DNA of 6,408 nucleotides from contig FR887151.1 of the NCBI GenBank assembly GCA_000436735.1, forward strand, positions 6,833-13,240, read 5' to 3'. The DNA comes from Firmicutes bacterium CAG:170 (GTDB lineage Bacteria > Bacillota > Clostridia > Oscillospirales > Oscillospiraceae). A program made the position numbers and the translations under genes. Position 1 is the first letter of the stretch; the number at the start of each line of letters is the position of its first letter. Shown in pieces: positions 1 to 6,408 of this stretch. Under the pieces are notes generated by a model. That model saw nothing but the letters and a program-made list of their open reading frames with translations, searched no databases and was not told the origin of the DNA.

Positions 1-1108
1 GCACGGCCCTTCCACAGCCGTCCCGGAGCAGCCGGATACCACGCCCACGCAGCCGGATGAGAACACGCGCCCCATTGACACGGAGGTCCAGGAGCCGGAA
101 CCTCCGAAGGAATTGACGCCCGAGGAGATCGAGGCGCAGGAAAAGGCGGCCTTCGAGGAGCTTTTCTGGGAGCTTGACCCGGAGACGTGGCAGGCTTATC
201 TGACGGAGCATCCGGAGACGCTGGACAACGGCTGGAGCGGCATTTACATCAACGAAGCGGGCCTTAACGACAACGGCACCAGCATCTATACCACGCAGGG
301 CGAACAGGTGCTTGCCATTGACGCACCGAACAAAATTCTTTTTGTCCGCGTAAAGGGCAGTGGCTGGCGCGGTGTTCTTGCAATTGCAAAGGATCCCTCC
401 CTGCTCTGCATTGGCACCTCCGCCAACATTTCTCAGGGCACCGACCCCTTCTCCAAGGGCAGCGGCCAGACCGTTGGTGAGATCGTCCAGAACGTTGAAG
501 GCGGCATTCTCGGCATCACGGCCAGCGGCTTCATCGATGTCAGCCCGAACGGTGTCCTCGGTCAGGGCAATGGCGGCCGTCTGGCAGGCTACTGCATGGC
601 GCAGGGCACGGAATACAACGTCGATTATCATGCAACCAACAGCGGCTGGCACAAATTCTCCCGCATGGAACTGCACGACGACAATCTCATGTACATCAAG
701 GCAACGACCGACCCGATCAGTGAAAACTGCACGGACGCGTTTGAGTTCGAGCCTGCCATGATCGTGGACGGCGAGGTGCTTGTCAATGAATGGTGGTCAG
801 AATTGAACCCGCGCTCCTGCATCGGCCAGAGCGATAAATATGAAATTCTGATGCTCGTGATCGAGGGCCGCGGCGCCTCGGGAAGCTGGGGTACGGACAT
901 TGCACACTGCGCGGAAATTCTCAAGAATCATAACTGTGAGCAGGCCATTAACGTCGATGGCGGCGCCAGCGGCATGATGTGGTACAACGGCGAGTATCTG
1001 ACGCGCTGTGCGAACGGCGTTTCTTCGGATGGCCGTCCGGTTCCGAACGCCTGCGTCTACCGTGCAGCCGGTTACGATTCCGACACGCCCTCCAGCGATA
1101 CCCAATAA
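1..1108 (+). CDS. Phosphodiester glycosidase family protein (NAGPA domain), 5'-truncated by window edge
   Basis: The frame is open from the left edge (first full codon at position 2) to a TAA at 1106-1108, giving about 368 residues; the true start is outside. A TTG at 113 is only an internal Leu codon. The first 37 or so residues are a Pro/Glu/Thr/Asp-rich linker, as expected between a membrane anchor or signal peptide (not visible) and an extracellular domain. The catalytic domain resembles the NAGPA (GlcNAc-1-phosphodiester alpha-N-acetylglucosaminidase) family. It has ITASGF at 515-532 where relatives usually have N-G-G-F-type residues, GQGNGG shortly after it, PRSCIGQ at 809-829, and the C-terminal signature NVDGGASGMMWYNG at 950-991 (usually DGGGSS). 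The family cleaves phosphodiester-linked sugars, in bacteria probably on cell-wall or exopolysaccharide glycans; this substrate is inferred. The tail is Ser/Asp/Thr-rich. An intrinsic terminator follows at 1130-1167. The family call is firm, the substrate unknown. Confidence 0.85.
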   Translation, partial: HGPSTAVPEQPDTTPTQPDENTRPIDTEVQEPEPPKELTPEEIEAQEKAAFEELFWELDPETWQAYLTEHPETLDNGWSGIYINEAGLNDNGTSIYTTQGEQVLAIDAPNKILFVRVKGSGWRGVLAIAKDPSLLCIGTSANISQGTDPFSKGSGQTVGEIVQNVEGGILGITASGFIDVSPNGVLGQGNGGRLAGYCMAQGTEYNVDYHATNSGWHKFSRMELHDDNLMYIKATTDPISENCTDAFEFEPAMIVDGEVLVNEWWSELNPRSCIGQSDKYEILMLVIEGRGASGSWGTDIAHCAEILKNHNCEQAINVDGGASGMMWYNGEYLTRCANGVSSDGRPVPNACVYRAAGYDSDTPSSDTQ

Positions 1109-1129
1109 GGCCAAAATACACAAGCAACA

Positions 1130-1167
1130 GCGCTTCGGCAGAAATGCCGGAGCGCCTTTCTATCTTT
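1130..1167 (+). terminator. Intrinsic terminator of the glycosidase gene
   Basis: An 11-bp stem, GCGCTTCGGCA at 1130-1140 with TGCCGGAGCGC at 1145-1155 (one T:G wobble), closes a GAAA tetraloop. A T-rich run, ctttctatcttt, follows. It starts 21 nt after the glycosidase stop codon. The tail is interrupted by C and A, so efficiency may be moderate. The upstream flank is A-rich, so weak action on the opposite strand is possible. Confidence 0.8.
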
Positions 1168-1238
1168 AAGTGCGAGTGCCTCTGCCGCCGTAGACGGGCA
1201 ATGCGGCTTTCCAAACGCCCCGCCGTAAGTAGATCATG

Positions 1239-1269
1239 AAAAGCCGCCCCCGGATAACCGGGGGCGGCT
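1239..1269 (-). terminator. Intrinsic terminator of the EF-G-like gene
   Basis: A perfect 12-bp inverted repeat, AGCCGCCCCCGG at 1242-1253 and CCGGGGGCGGCT at 1258-1269, has a 4-nt loop. Read on the minus strand, the very GC-rich hairpin ends in TTTT and then C. It lies 23 nt beyond the TAA of the EF-G-like gene at 1293-1295. The U-tract is short but the stem is strong and well placed. Together with the plus-strand hairpin at 1130-1155 it insulates the convergent pair. Confidence 0.85.
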
Positions 1270-1292
1270 GGAGCATTATGAACGTGGGAGAA

Positions 1293-3359
1293 TTACTTCT
1301 CTTCCGCTTCCTTCTTGGCCTCTTCGATGATCTTGGCCTGGTTCATCTGCGGGACTTCCTCATAGCGGACGAACTTCAGCGTGTAGCTGCCGCGGCCCTG
1401 CGTCATAGCGCGAAGGTCGATGGTGTAGCTGCTCATCTCGCCCATCGGGACTTCCGCCTCGACGATCTGGTAGCCGGGGTTCTCGGGGTCGGGGTTCATG
1501 CCCATCACGCGGCCGCGGCGCTTGTTGAGATCGCCGTTGATATCGCCCATGTTGGAATCGGGGACAACGACCTTCAGCTCGCCGATCGGCTCCAGCAGGG
1601 TCGGGCCGGCAGTGGGCAGGCCTTCCTTGTAGGCGATGCCGGCAGCGGTCTGGAACGCCATATCGGAGGAGTCAACGGGATGGTAGGAGCCGAAGTACAG
1701 CGTTGCCTTCAGGAACACGACCGGATAACCGGCGAGGACACCCTTGCCGACGCAGTTGCGCAGGCCCTTTTCGACGGACGGGATGAAGTTCTTCGGTACG
1801 CAGCCGCCGACGGTCTCGTCCGCGAAGATCATTTCTTCGGACTCGGACTGCGGCTCGAAGCGGATGTAAACGTCGCCGAACTGGCCGTGGCCGCCGGACT
1901 GCTTCTTGTGACGGCCGTGGATCTCGACCTTCTTCTTGATGGTCTCGCGGTATGCGATCTTGGCGGGCTTGAGAACAGCCTCGACCTTGTACTTGCTCTG
2001 AAGCTTGGACATCAGGACGGAGAGCTGCATATCGCCGGTACCGGCAATGATAAGCTCCTTGGTCTCGGGATCGTTGCCATAGGTGAAGGAGGGATCTTCC
2101 TCGTTCAGCTTGACGAGACCGGTAGCAATCTTGTCCTCAGTGCCCTTGACCTTGGCGTAAACAGCCATCTTGTACATCGGCTCGTCATAGGTCATGCCCT
2201 TGATGGTCACGGTCTTGCCGGCCAGACCCAGCGTATCGCCGGTCTTGACGGAAGCGAGCTTCGTGAAAACGCCGATATCGCCGCAGCAGACCTTGGAGGT
2301 TTTGGTGTTGTCCTTGCCCTTCGGGAAGAACATGTTGCCGAGCTTTTCGGTGTCGCCCGTGCGGGCATTGACGACGGACAGGGTATCCTCCATGTCGCCG
2401 GAAATGACCTTGAAGTAGGAGTTCTTGCCGTACTGATCAGCCATGGTGTTGAAAACGAACGCCATGGGGCTGCCCTTCGGGTCAAGCTTGAATTCGACTT
2501 CCTTGTCGTCCTCGACTGCGGTCATGGGCTTGCCCTCCAGCGGGTTGGGAGCGAACTTGACAAGGTTATTCAGAAGGACGGCCGTGCCGAGGCCGGACAT
2601 GGCGCAGCCGCAGAACACGGGGGTGATGGTGCGCTCACGGATACCGGCCTTGACGCCGGTGAGGATCTCTTCCTCGGTGAACGGCTCCTCCATGAAGAAC
2701 TTCTCCATGAGCTCCTCGCTGGTCTCCGCGATCTGCTCGTTGAGCTCCATCATGTACTCTTCGATCTTCTCCTCGGCGTCAGCCGGAAGCGCGATCTCCT
2801 TGCCGGAGGCATCATATGCCTTCTTGGCCAGCAGATCGACAACGCCGACAGCCGCATCGCCGTTCAGGATCGGGAACACGAACGGAATGACCGTGTTGCC
2901 GAAGGTGCTTCTCAGGGAATCGACCGTACCGAAATAGTTGGCGTGCTCCTCGTCGAGCTTGGAAACATAGAACATCGCAGGCAGATTCGCCTTTGCGAGG
3001 TACTTCCAGCCCTTTTCGGTGCCGACACCGATGCCGCTCTTGGCGGTGACGCAGATCAGGCCCGCGTCCACAACGCGCAGCGACTGAACGATCTGTCCGG
3101 CGAAGTCGAAATAACCGGGGTTGTCGAGAACATTGATCTTGCACTTATTATACTCGACGGGGATAACGGAAGTAGAGATCGAATACTGTCTCTTCTTCTC
3201 TTCGTCGTCGAAGTCAGAAACGGTCGTGCCGTCGGCGCGCTTGCCCAGACGGGTGATCGACTTGGTCGTGAAGAGCATGCTTTCACACAGCGCGGATTTA
3301 CCGTCGCCGCCATGGCCCAGCAGACAAATGTTGCGAATCTCATTGGCAGTATAGCCCAT
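1293..3359 (-). CDS. Elongation factor G-like translational GTPase (EF-G-2 type)
   Basis: 688 residues, close to normal EF-G length, with the full five-domain order. The G domain has the P-loop GHGGDGKS (15-22), a switch I remnant RQYSIS (57-62), G3 as DNPGY (79-83), G4 as SKLD (133-136) and G5 near CGCA (250-253). Domain II is about 298-385 and domain III about 395-470. Domain IV is about 475-590, with QSGGHGQFGDV (487-497) and the tip loop SYHPVDSSDMAF (558-569), which keeps the His that contacts the decoding region in EF-G. Domain V is about 590-672, and the tail is Glu/Lys-rich. Canonical EF-G has DTPGH and NKMD. The Tyr in place of the catalytic His, and the altered G4, match the EF-G-2 subfamily (as I recall from the Thermus paralogue) rather than housekeeping fusA, and no rpsL, rpsG or tuf genes are adjacent. 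The ATG at 3357-3359 follows AGGAGA with a 9-nt spacer. It probably binds ribosomes in the cytosol; its exact role (translocation, stress or recycling) is unknown. Confidence 0.9.
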   Translation of the reverse strand: MGYTANEIRNICLLGHGGDGKSALCESMLFTTKSITRLGKRADGTTVSDFDDEEKKRQYSISTSVIPVEYNKCKINVLDNPGYFDFAGQIVQSLRVVDAGLICVTAKSGIGVGTEKGWKYLAKANLPAMFYVSKLDEEHANYFGTVDSLRSTFGNTVIPFVFPILNGDAAVGVVDLLAKKAYDASGKEIALPADAEEKIEEYMMELNEQIAETSEELMEKFFMEEPFTEEEILTGVKAGIRERTITPVFCGCAMSGLGTAVLLNNLVKFAPNPLEGKPMTAVEDDKEVEFKLDPKGSPMAFVFNTMADQYGKNSYFKVISGDMEDTLSVVNARTGDTEKLGNMFFPKGKDNTKTSKVCCGDIGVFTKLASVKTGDTLGLAGKTVTIKGMTYDEPMYKMAVYAKVKGTEDKIATGLVKLNEEDPSFTYGNDPETKELIIAGTGDMQLSVLMSKLQSKYKVEAVLKPAKIAYRETIKKKVEIHGRHKKQSGGHGQFGDVYIRFEPQSESEEMIFADETVGGCVPKNFIPSVEKGLRNCVGKGVLAGYPVVFLKATLYFGSYHPVDSSDMAFQTAAGIAYKEGLPTAGPTLLEPIGELKVVVPDSNMGDINGDLNKRRGRVMGMNPDPENPGYQIVEAEVPMGEMSSYTIDLRAMTQGRGSYTLKFVRYEEVPQMNQAKIIEEAKKEAEEK

Positions 3360-3440
3360 AGTTTACGTTCTCCTTTCTCCAGACACACTGCGCCGGGCGC
3401 GCAGAATGCCTCTCGGCATACACATTTTAGCCGACTCTTA
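3360..3440 (-). promoter_or_regulatory. 5' leader of the EF-G-like mRNA with two small hairpins
   Basis: Between the predicted transcription start (about 3440) and the ATG lie roughly 80 nt. On the minus strand these hold ATGCC-GAGA-GGCAT (3406-3419, a 5-bp stem with a GNRA-type loop), then CTGCGC-GCCCG-GCGCAG (3388-3404, a 6-bp stem), then the ribosome-binding site AGGAGA (3374-3369). The hairpins do not cover the ribosome-binding site and no U-tract follows them. They could stabilise the mRNA or serve as a protein-binding leader. I recognise no known riboswitch or leader family, so function is speculative. Confidence 0.45.
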
Positions 3441-3446
3441 AATTTC

Positions 3447-3475
3447 ATTATAAACGAATATCACGAAGATTGCAA
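3447..3475 (-). promoter_or_regulatory. Sigma-A (sigma-70-type) promoter for the EF-G-like gene
   Basis: On the minus strand TTGCAA (3475-3470, -35) and a perfect TATAAT (3452-3447, -10) are separated by exactly 17 nt, in an AT-rich island between GC-rich genes. Predicted initiation near 3440 leaves about 80 nt of leader. The promoter lies after the stop codon of the upstream minus-strand gene (3537), so the EF-G-like gene can be transcribed independently of it. Confidence 0.85.
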
Positions 3476-3536
3476 ACACAATCTTACAGTTTCACCACAA
3501 AAATGCGAATTTCTTTTGCCGTGGCCGTCAAAACGC

Positions 3537-5651
3537 TCATACTCTGCCGCTCAGACTCGTCACAAGCAGCGGCGGAAGCAGCCACAAAAGCGTGTAGAGC
3601 GCCAGATTCCATGCCGAGACCGCCTGCGAGGAACCGATAAAAGTCAGGAAGAACAGGACTGCCGTCCCGATCACGCTTCCCGCAATGGAGATACCGGCAG
3701 CAGACCGTGTCGCGCTGCGCATCGAGCGCGCGCCGGAAACCGCCGTCACGAAGCAGGAGAAGCTGCTTCTGACCATCAGTGCCCCCTGTTTCGGCTTCCG
3801 AAGCGCTTCCGGCGCGGAGAGCCGCGCGCGCTCCTCCACGGTCGGGAATTCGATCCGGTCGGGAGAGAGCTTATAGCGCTGCTTGAGGAACTGCGGCGTA
3901 ATCATGAAATCGCGCGTTGCAAGGACCGGCAGAAGGCCCTTCAGGCGCGAAATGCACAGAAGGTCGGCCTTTACCTGCGGCGCAGGCGCGTAGTTGAGCG
4001 CAAACACGACGGCAAGCTCCCCATTGATGGCCATATAGACCGCCTGCCGCAGCCGCGTTCCCTCGGACATCCGGACGCGCATCAGCTTCATGAAGCCGAG
4101 CGAGCCCATCAGAATCACATCCCCGCCGATCTCCGCGCCGAGTCCCCCGCCCTCATACCGGCGGAAGGTATCGACAGTATAATGCCGCCCGTTCTGGCTC
4201 TTCAAAATTTCGCGGAAGAGCGGAACCAGGCCGCTTCCCGCCGTCTCCACGACGGCGGCGGCGTAACCGATGACCTGCGGAACATAGCGATCGGAGTAGA
4301 TCTTCATGCCGTTGAGCGTCACATTTTCCGGCGGGAACAGGTCGGCGTCCTCAATGGCGACGGCGCATTCTCCGCCGAGATTTTTCGCGCCCTGCCACCC
4401 CGCGACCGCCGTGCCTCCGCGGCTGAGCCGCCGCGACTGAATCGCAAACGGACGCGGATACGCGATCAGAATGCCGATTGGATACCCTGCCAGCAGCATG
4501 GCCGCCCACGACCAGAGGAAGTTCCCGTCCGGCCGGAGCGCGGCGATCACGGCCAGCAGCGCCGTAAGCCCCGCCGTGACTGGCGCGTAGACGCGCATGA
4601 CGCGCCGCGTCGCGTCCGGAAGCTCCAGCTGATACACAAATTGCTTTTCATCGCCGGATGCGCGGAAAATGCAGTCCTTTCCGCTCCACGCCTTTTCCTC
4701 GCGCACAGCGGCAAACGGCTCCTGCATATTGCAGACGGCCCGCGCGGTTTTCCGCTTGGCAAGCCTCAGCTGCAATTCGCCCCAAAGCGCCATCGTCAGC
4801 TCCACGGAAACCGCAGTACAGAACGGGATGCGTCCGGACATCAGCGCCCCCACCGCGTCCAGCGCCGTCACCAGCACCAGCAGCAGGAGCAGCGCAATGT
4901 GGTCAAAGCGCAGGCGGATGCAGCGTCCGATCGCGCTCAAAAAAATGTCGTAGGCAAGCAGCGTCTGGAGCAGCATGACAATCAGCATTCCTCCGGACAG
5001 CAGTCCACTTTTCTGCGTCAGATCGACGCCCGCGACAGAATAATTGCACAGCACCAGCATAGCCGCCGACAGAAGGCACAGAATAAAGGAAAGGATCGTC
5101 CGCCCCTTCAAAGAGCTTTTCTTCGCATAGGCCTGATACGCCTCCGCAGCGGAGGCGAACACGCGCTCCGGCTGCTCCGGCGGAGGGGCAGACTTTTTCG
5201 CCTGCTCCTGCTTTTTTTGCAGCCGCTCCATGCGCTTGTGCCGTTTGCGTTCCTCACGCTCTGCACGGGCGCGGCGCGCACGCGCCTCCGCCTGCTCCGG
5301 GTCGGACGGATCCGTCTCGGCTGGCTCCGGCGCAGGCTCGCCCTGATAGGTCCAGATCTTTGGGCGCTCCGCCTCCACGTCCTCTTCACGGATCGGCTTG
5401 AAGCGGATGGTATCGCCGTTTTTCAGCGCCTGTGCCTGCTGCTCCGGCGGAGGCTCCGCCGCGTCCTGCGGCCTGCCTTCCTGCGCGGCCGCCTCTACAG
5501 GCTCGGGAGCCTTCGGCGCAGGCTCCTCCTCCCGCTTTGTCCAGCCGCCGAATTCCCGCATGATCTCCTCAAGGGTATACTCCGGCTCCTGCACGGGCGC
5601 TTCGTCTGTATGCAGTTGTTCCGGATTCTGCTTCTGCGGTAATTCTTCCAT
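3537..5651 (-). CDS. Degenerate P-type ATPase-like (P1B-like) membrane protein, probable pseudo-enzyme
   Basis: 704 residues. Residues 1-165 are a soluble Pro/Glu/Ala-rich stretch followed by an Arg/Lys/Glu helix, possibly coiled coil, at 118-152. About eight membrane segments follow (185-204, 216-240, 251-271, 276-296, 353-372, 378-400, 654-673, 682-700), in the 4+2+2 layout of P1B heavy-metal ATPases. Residues 353-426 resemble P1B TM5-TM6 and the following loop, but the CPC position is YPI (390-392) and the usual LATP is IAYP (396-399). The next segment, AIEDADLF (432-439), replaces the phosphorylation motif DKTGT. GGGLGAEIGGDVILMGS (501-517) resembles the end of an N domain. ATRD (578-581) stands where TGD is expected, and no GDGxND is visible. 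The A domain is cut to about 50 residues without TGE. Transport by ATP hydrolysis therefore looks unlikely. The start ATG (5649-5651) has AGGAG 5 nt upstream and lies 26 nt after rlmB, suggesting cotranscription. Homology is read by eye; function unknown. Confidence 0.75.
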   Translation of the reverse strand: MEELPQKQNPEQLHTDEAPVQEPEYTLEEIMREFGGWTKREEEPAPKAPEPVEAAAQEGRPQDAAEPPPEQQAQALKNGDTIRFKPIREEDVEAERPKIWTYQGEPAPEPAETDPSDPEQAEARARRARAEREERKRHKRMERLQKKQEQAKKSAPPPEQPERVFASAAEAYQAYAKKSSLKGRTILSFILCLLSAAMLVLCNYSVAGVDLTQKSGLLSGGMLIVMLLQTLLAYDIFLSAIGRCIRLRFDHIALLLLLVLVTALDAVGALMSGRIPFCTAVSVELTMALWGELQLRLAKRKTARAVCNMQEPFAAVREEKAWSGKDCIFRASGDEKQFVYQLELPDATRRVMRVYAPVTAGLTALLAVIAALRPDGNFLWSWAAMLLAGYPIGILIAYPRPFAIQSRRLSRGGTAVAGWQGAKNLGGECAVAIEDADLFPPENVTLNGMKIYSDRYVPQVIGYAAAVVETAGSGLVPLFREILKSQNGRHYTVDTFRRYEGGGLGAEIGGDVILMGSLGFMKLMRVRMSEGTRLRQAVYMAINGELAVVFALNYAPAPQVKADLLCISRLKGLLPVLATRDFMITPQFLKQRYKLSPDRIEFPTVEERARLSAPEALRKPKQGALMVRSSFSCFVTAVSGARSMRSATRSAAGISIAGSVIGTAVLFFLTFIGSSQAVSAWNLALYTLLWLLPPLLVTSLSGRV

Positions 5652-5677
5652 GCTGACTCCTGAATGTCGCGGTAGGT

Positions 5678-6408
5678 TTATCCTCTCTGGCGAACGGCCT
5701 CATACAGCAAAATGGCTGCCGCCGCCGAGGCATTGAGTGAGGAAATTTTTCCCTTCATCGGAATGCTGACCTTGAAATCGCAGCTTTCCGCCACGAGGCG
5801 GCTCATGCCCTCGCCCTCGTTTCCGATCACGATGGCGGCGGGGCCTTTGAGGTCTGCGCCCGTCAGCGGCGTCGCGCCGTCGGCAGCCGTACCGAACACC
5901 CAGACGCCCTGCGCCTTCAGCTCCTTGATCGCGGCGGTCACGTTGGAAACGCGCGCGACCGGCACATATTCCAGCGCGCCTGCCGACGCCTTGCCGACGA
6001 CCGCCGTCAGGCCGACGCTCCGGCGCTTGGGAATGATGACGCCGTGCGCGCCTGCGCACTCCGCCGTGCGGATGATCGCGCCGAGATTATGCGGGTCGGA
6101 AAGCTCGTCGCAGATCACGATGAGCGGAGCCTCGCCGCGCTCCCGCGCCAGCGCCAGAATATCGTCCACCGTCGCGTAGCTGTGCGCCGCGACCATGGCG
6201 ATAATGCCCTGATGCGCGCCGGTTGCGGACATCTGATCGAGCTTTCTGCGGTCGGTCTCGACCACGACCGCGCCGGACTGCCGTGCCTGCGCGGCAAGCC
6301 GCGCCAGAGCACGGTCGGTATTGCCTTCGGCAATGAACACCTTATCGATCGCGCGCCCGGAGGCCAGTGCCTCCGTCAAAGCGTTGCGGCCCTCGAGAAT
6401 GTTATCGG
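5678..6408 (-). CDS. rlmB: 23S rRNA (guanosine(2251)-2'-O)-methyltransferase RlmB, start beyond window edge
   Basis: The minus-strand frame is open to the right edge and reads DNILEGRNALTEALASGR before the rest, so the TTG at 6379 is internal and only a few N-terminal residues are missing (243 are visible; the family is usually about 245-270). The N-terminal part is the L30e-like substrate-binding domain (EGRNALTEALASGR). The C-terminal part is a SPOUT/TrmH domain with all three knot motifs: motif 1 DPHNLGAIIRTAECAGA, motif 2 IVIGNEGEGMS, motif 3 IPMKGKISSLNASAAAAIL. The stretch from GLTAVVGKASAGALEYVPV is typical of RlmB rather than TrmH. The enzyme uses S-adenosylmethionine to 2'-O-methylate G2251 in the peptidyl-transferase P loop of 23S rRNA, in the cytosol during 50S assembly. 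The stop TAA is at 5678-5680. The next gene begins 26 nt downstream, so the two are likely cotranscribed from a promoter off the right edge. Confidence 0.93.
   Translation of the reverse strand, partial: DNILEGRNALTEALASGRAIDKVFIAEGNTDRALARLAAQARQSGAVVVETDRRKLDQMSATGAHQGIIAMVAAHSYATVDDILALARERGEAPLIVICDELSDPHNLGAIIRTAECAGAHGVIIPKRRSVGLTAVVGKASAGALEYVPVARVSNVTAAIKELKAQGVWVFGTAADGATPLTGADLKGPAAIVIGNEGEGMSRLVAESCDFKVSIPMKGKISSLNASAAAAILLYEAVRQRG

Noticed and set aside
1176..1228. GC-rich sequence between the two terminators with weak self-complementarity (GCCGC...GCGGC), which might be a small RNA or a third terminator.
   Set aside because: The stem is short with an irregular interior, and there is no promoter or clear U-tract. 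I see nothing supportable there.
3056..3448. A 130-codon minus-strand frame whose ATG overlaps the -10 element of the EF-G promoter.
   Set aside because: Its start would lie upstream of the expected transcription start, it has no ribosome-binding site, and it overlaps the EF-G-like gene out of frame.
3504..3536. A possible terminator after the pseudo-ATPase stop: an imperfect hairpin at 3514-3533 (TTTTG/CAAAA with an interrupted core) and an ATTTTT run about 10 nt beyond on the minus strand.
   Set aside because: The stem is AT-rich with a mismatch, and the T-run is not adjacent to it. Some termination here is possible, but the sequence does not support a confident call.
5139..5157. A perfect 8-bp inverted repeat, CGCCTCCG-CAG-CGGAGGCG.
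   Set aside because: It lies inside the pseudo-ATPase coding region at Ala/Glu codons, has no T-tract on either side, and is the kind of palindrome that GC-rich Ala/Glu codons produce by chance.
5172..5453. Two identical 15-nt copies, CTGCTCCGGCGGAGG, at 5172-5186 and 5439-5453.
   Set aside because: Both encode PPPEQ in the low-complexity N-terminus. There are only two copies with no regular spacing, so this is neither a CRISPR array nor a mobile-element repeat.
1236..5642. A 1468-codon stop-free plus-strand frame antisense to both the EF-G-like gene and the pseudo-ATPase gene, and open across the gap between them.
   Set aside because: It has no recognisable domain. Its composition (Arg/His-rich or Leu/Val/Asp/Gly-rich blocks) follows the complementary codons of GC-rich genes. 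Its start lies at the foot of the EF-G terminator hairpin, with no convincing ribosome-binding site. The minus-strand genes have clear families and start signals. Ribosome profiling would settle it.

Overview
The window looks like a chromosomal segment from a GC-rich Gram-positive anaerobe of the Clostridia, most plausibly the Oscillospiraceae/Ruminococcaceae. This rests on the style of the proteins (a Firmicutes-type secreted phosphodiester glycosidase, an EF-G-2-like GTPase and an RlmB of Clostridial type), strong AGGAG ribosome-binding sites, and a textbook sigma-A promoter in an AT-rich gap between GC-rich genes. The placement is an inference; the window contains no taxonomic marker.

Layout, left to right. 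(1) Positions 1-1108, plus strand: the 3' part of a gene for a probably exported phosphodiester glycosidase (NAGPA domain), entering from the left edge through a Pro/Glu/Thr-rich linker and followed by an intrinsic terminator. (2) Positions 1109-1292: a short convergent gap with two back-to-back hairpin terminators, one per strand. (3) Positions 1293-3359, minus strand: a complete 688-residue EF-G-like translational GTPase of the EF-G-2 type, with its own promoter and a leader of about 80 nt carrying two small hairpins. (4) Positions 3537-5651, minus strand: a 704-residue membrane protein that I read as a degenerate P1B-type P-type ATPase. The transmembrane plan and the order of cytosolic parts survive, but the CPC, TGE, DKTGT, TGD and GDGxND signatures are lost. 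(5) Positions 5678-6408, minus strand: rlmB, a SPOUT 2'-O-methyltransferase for 23S rRNA, whose start lies beyond the right edge.

rlmB and the pseudo-ATPase gene are 26 nt apart on the same strand and are very likely one transcription unit. The EF-G-like gene follows on the same strand but has a separate promoter. Two of the three minus-strand genes act on the ribosome. The plus-strand glycosidase gene is an unrelated convergent neighbour.

The most notable item is the P-type-ATPase-like protein, which appears to be a catalytically dead membrane protein with a long charged N-terminal extension. The rest is mostly ordinary chromosomal content. I see no CRISPR array, mobile element, tRNA or rRNA. 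A 4.4-kb open frame running antisense to genes 3 and 4 is a composition artefact.
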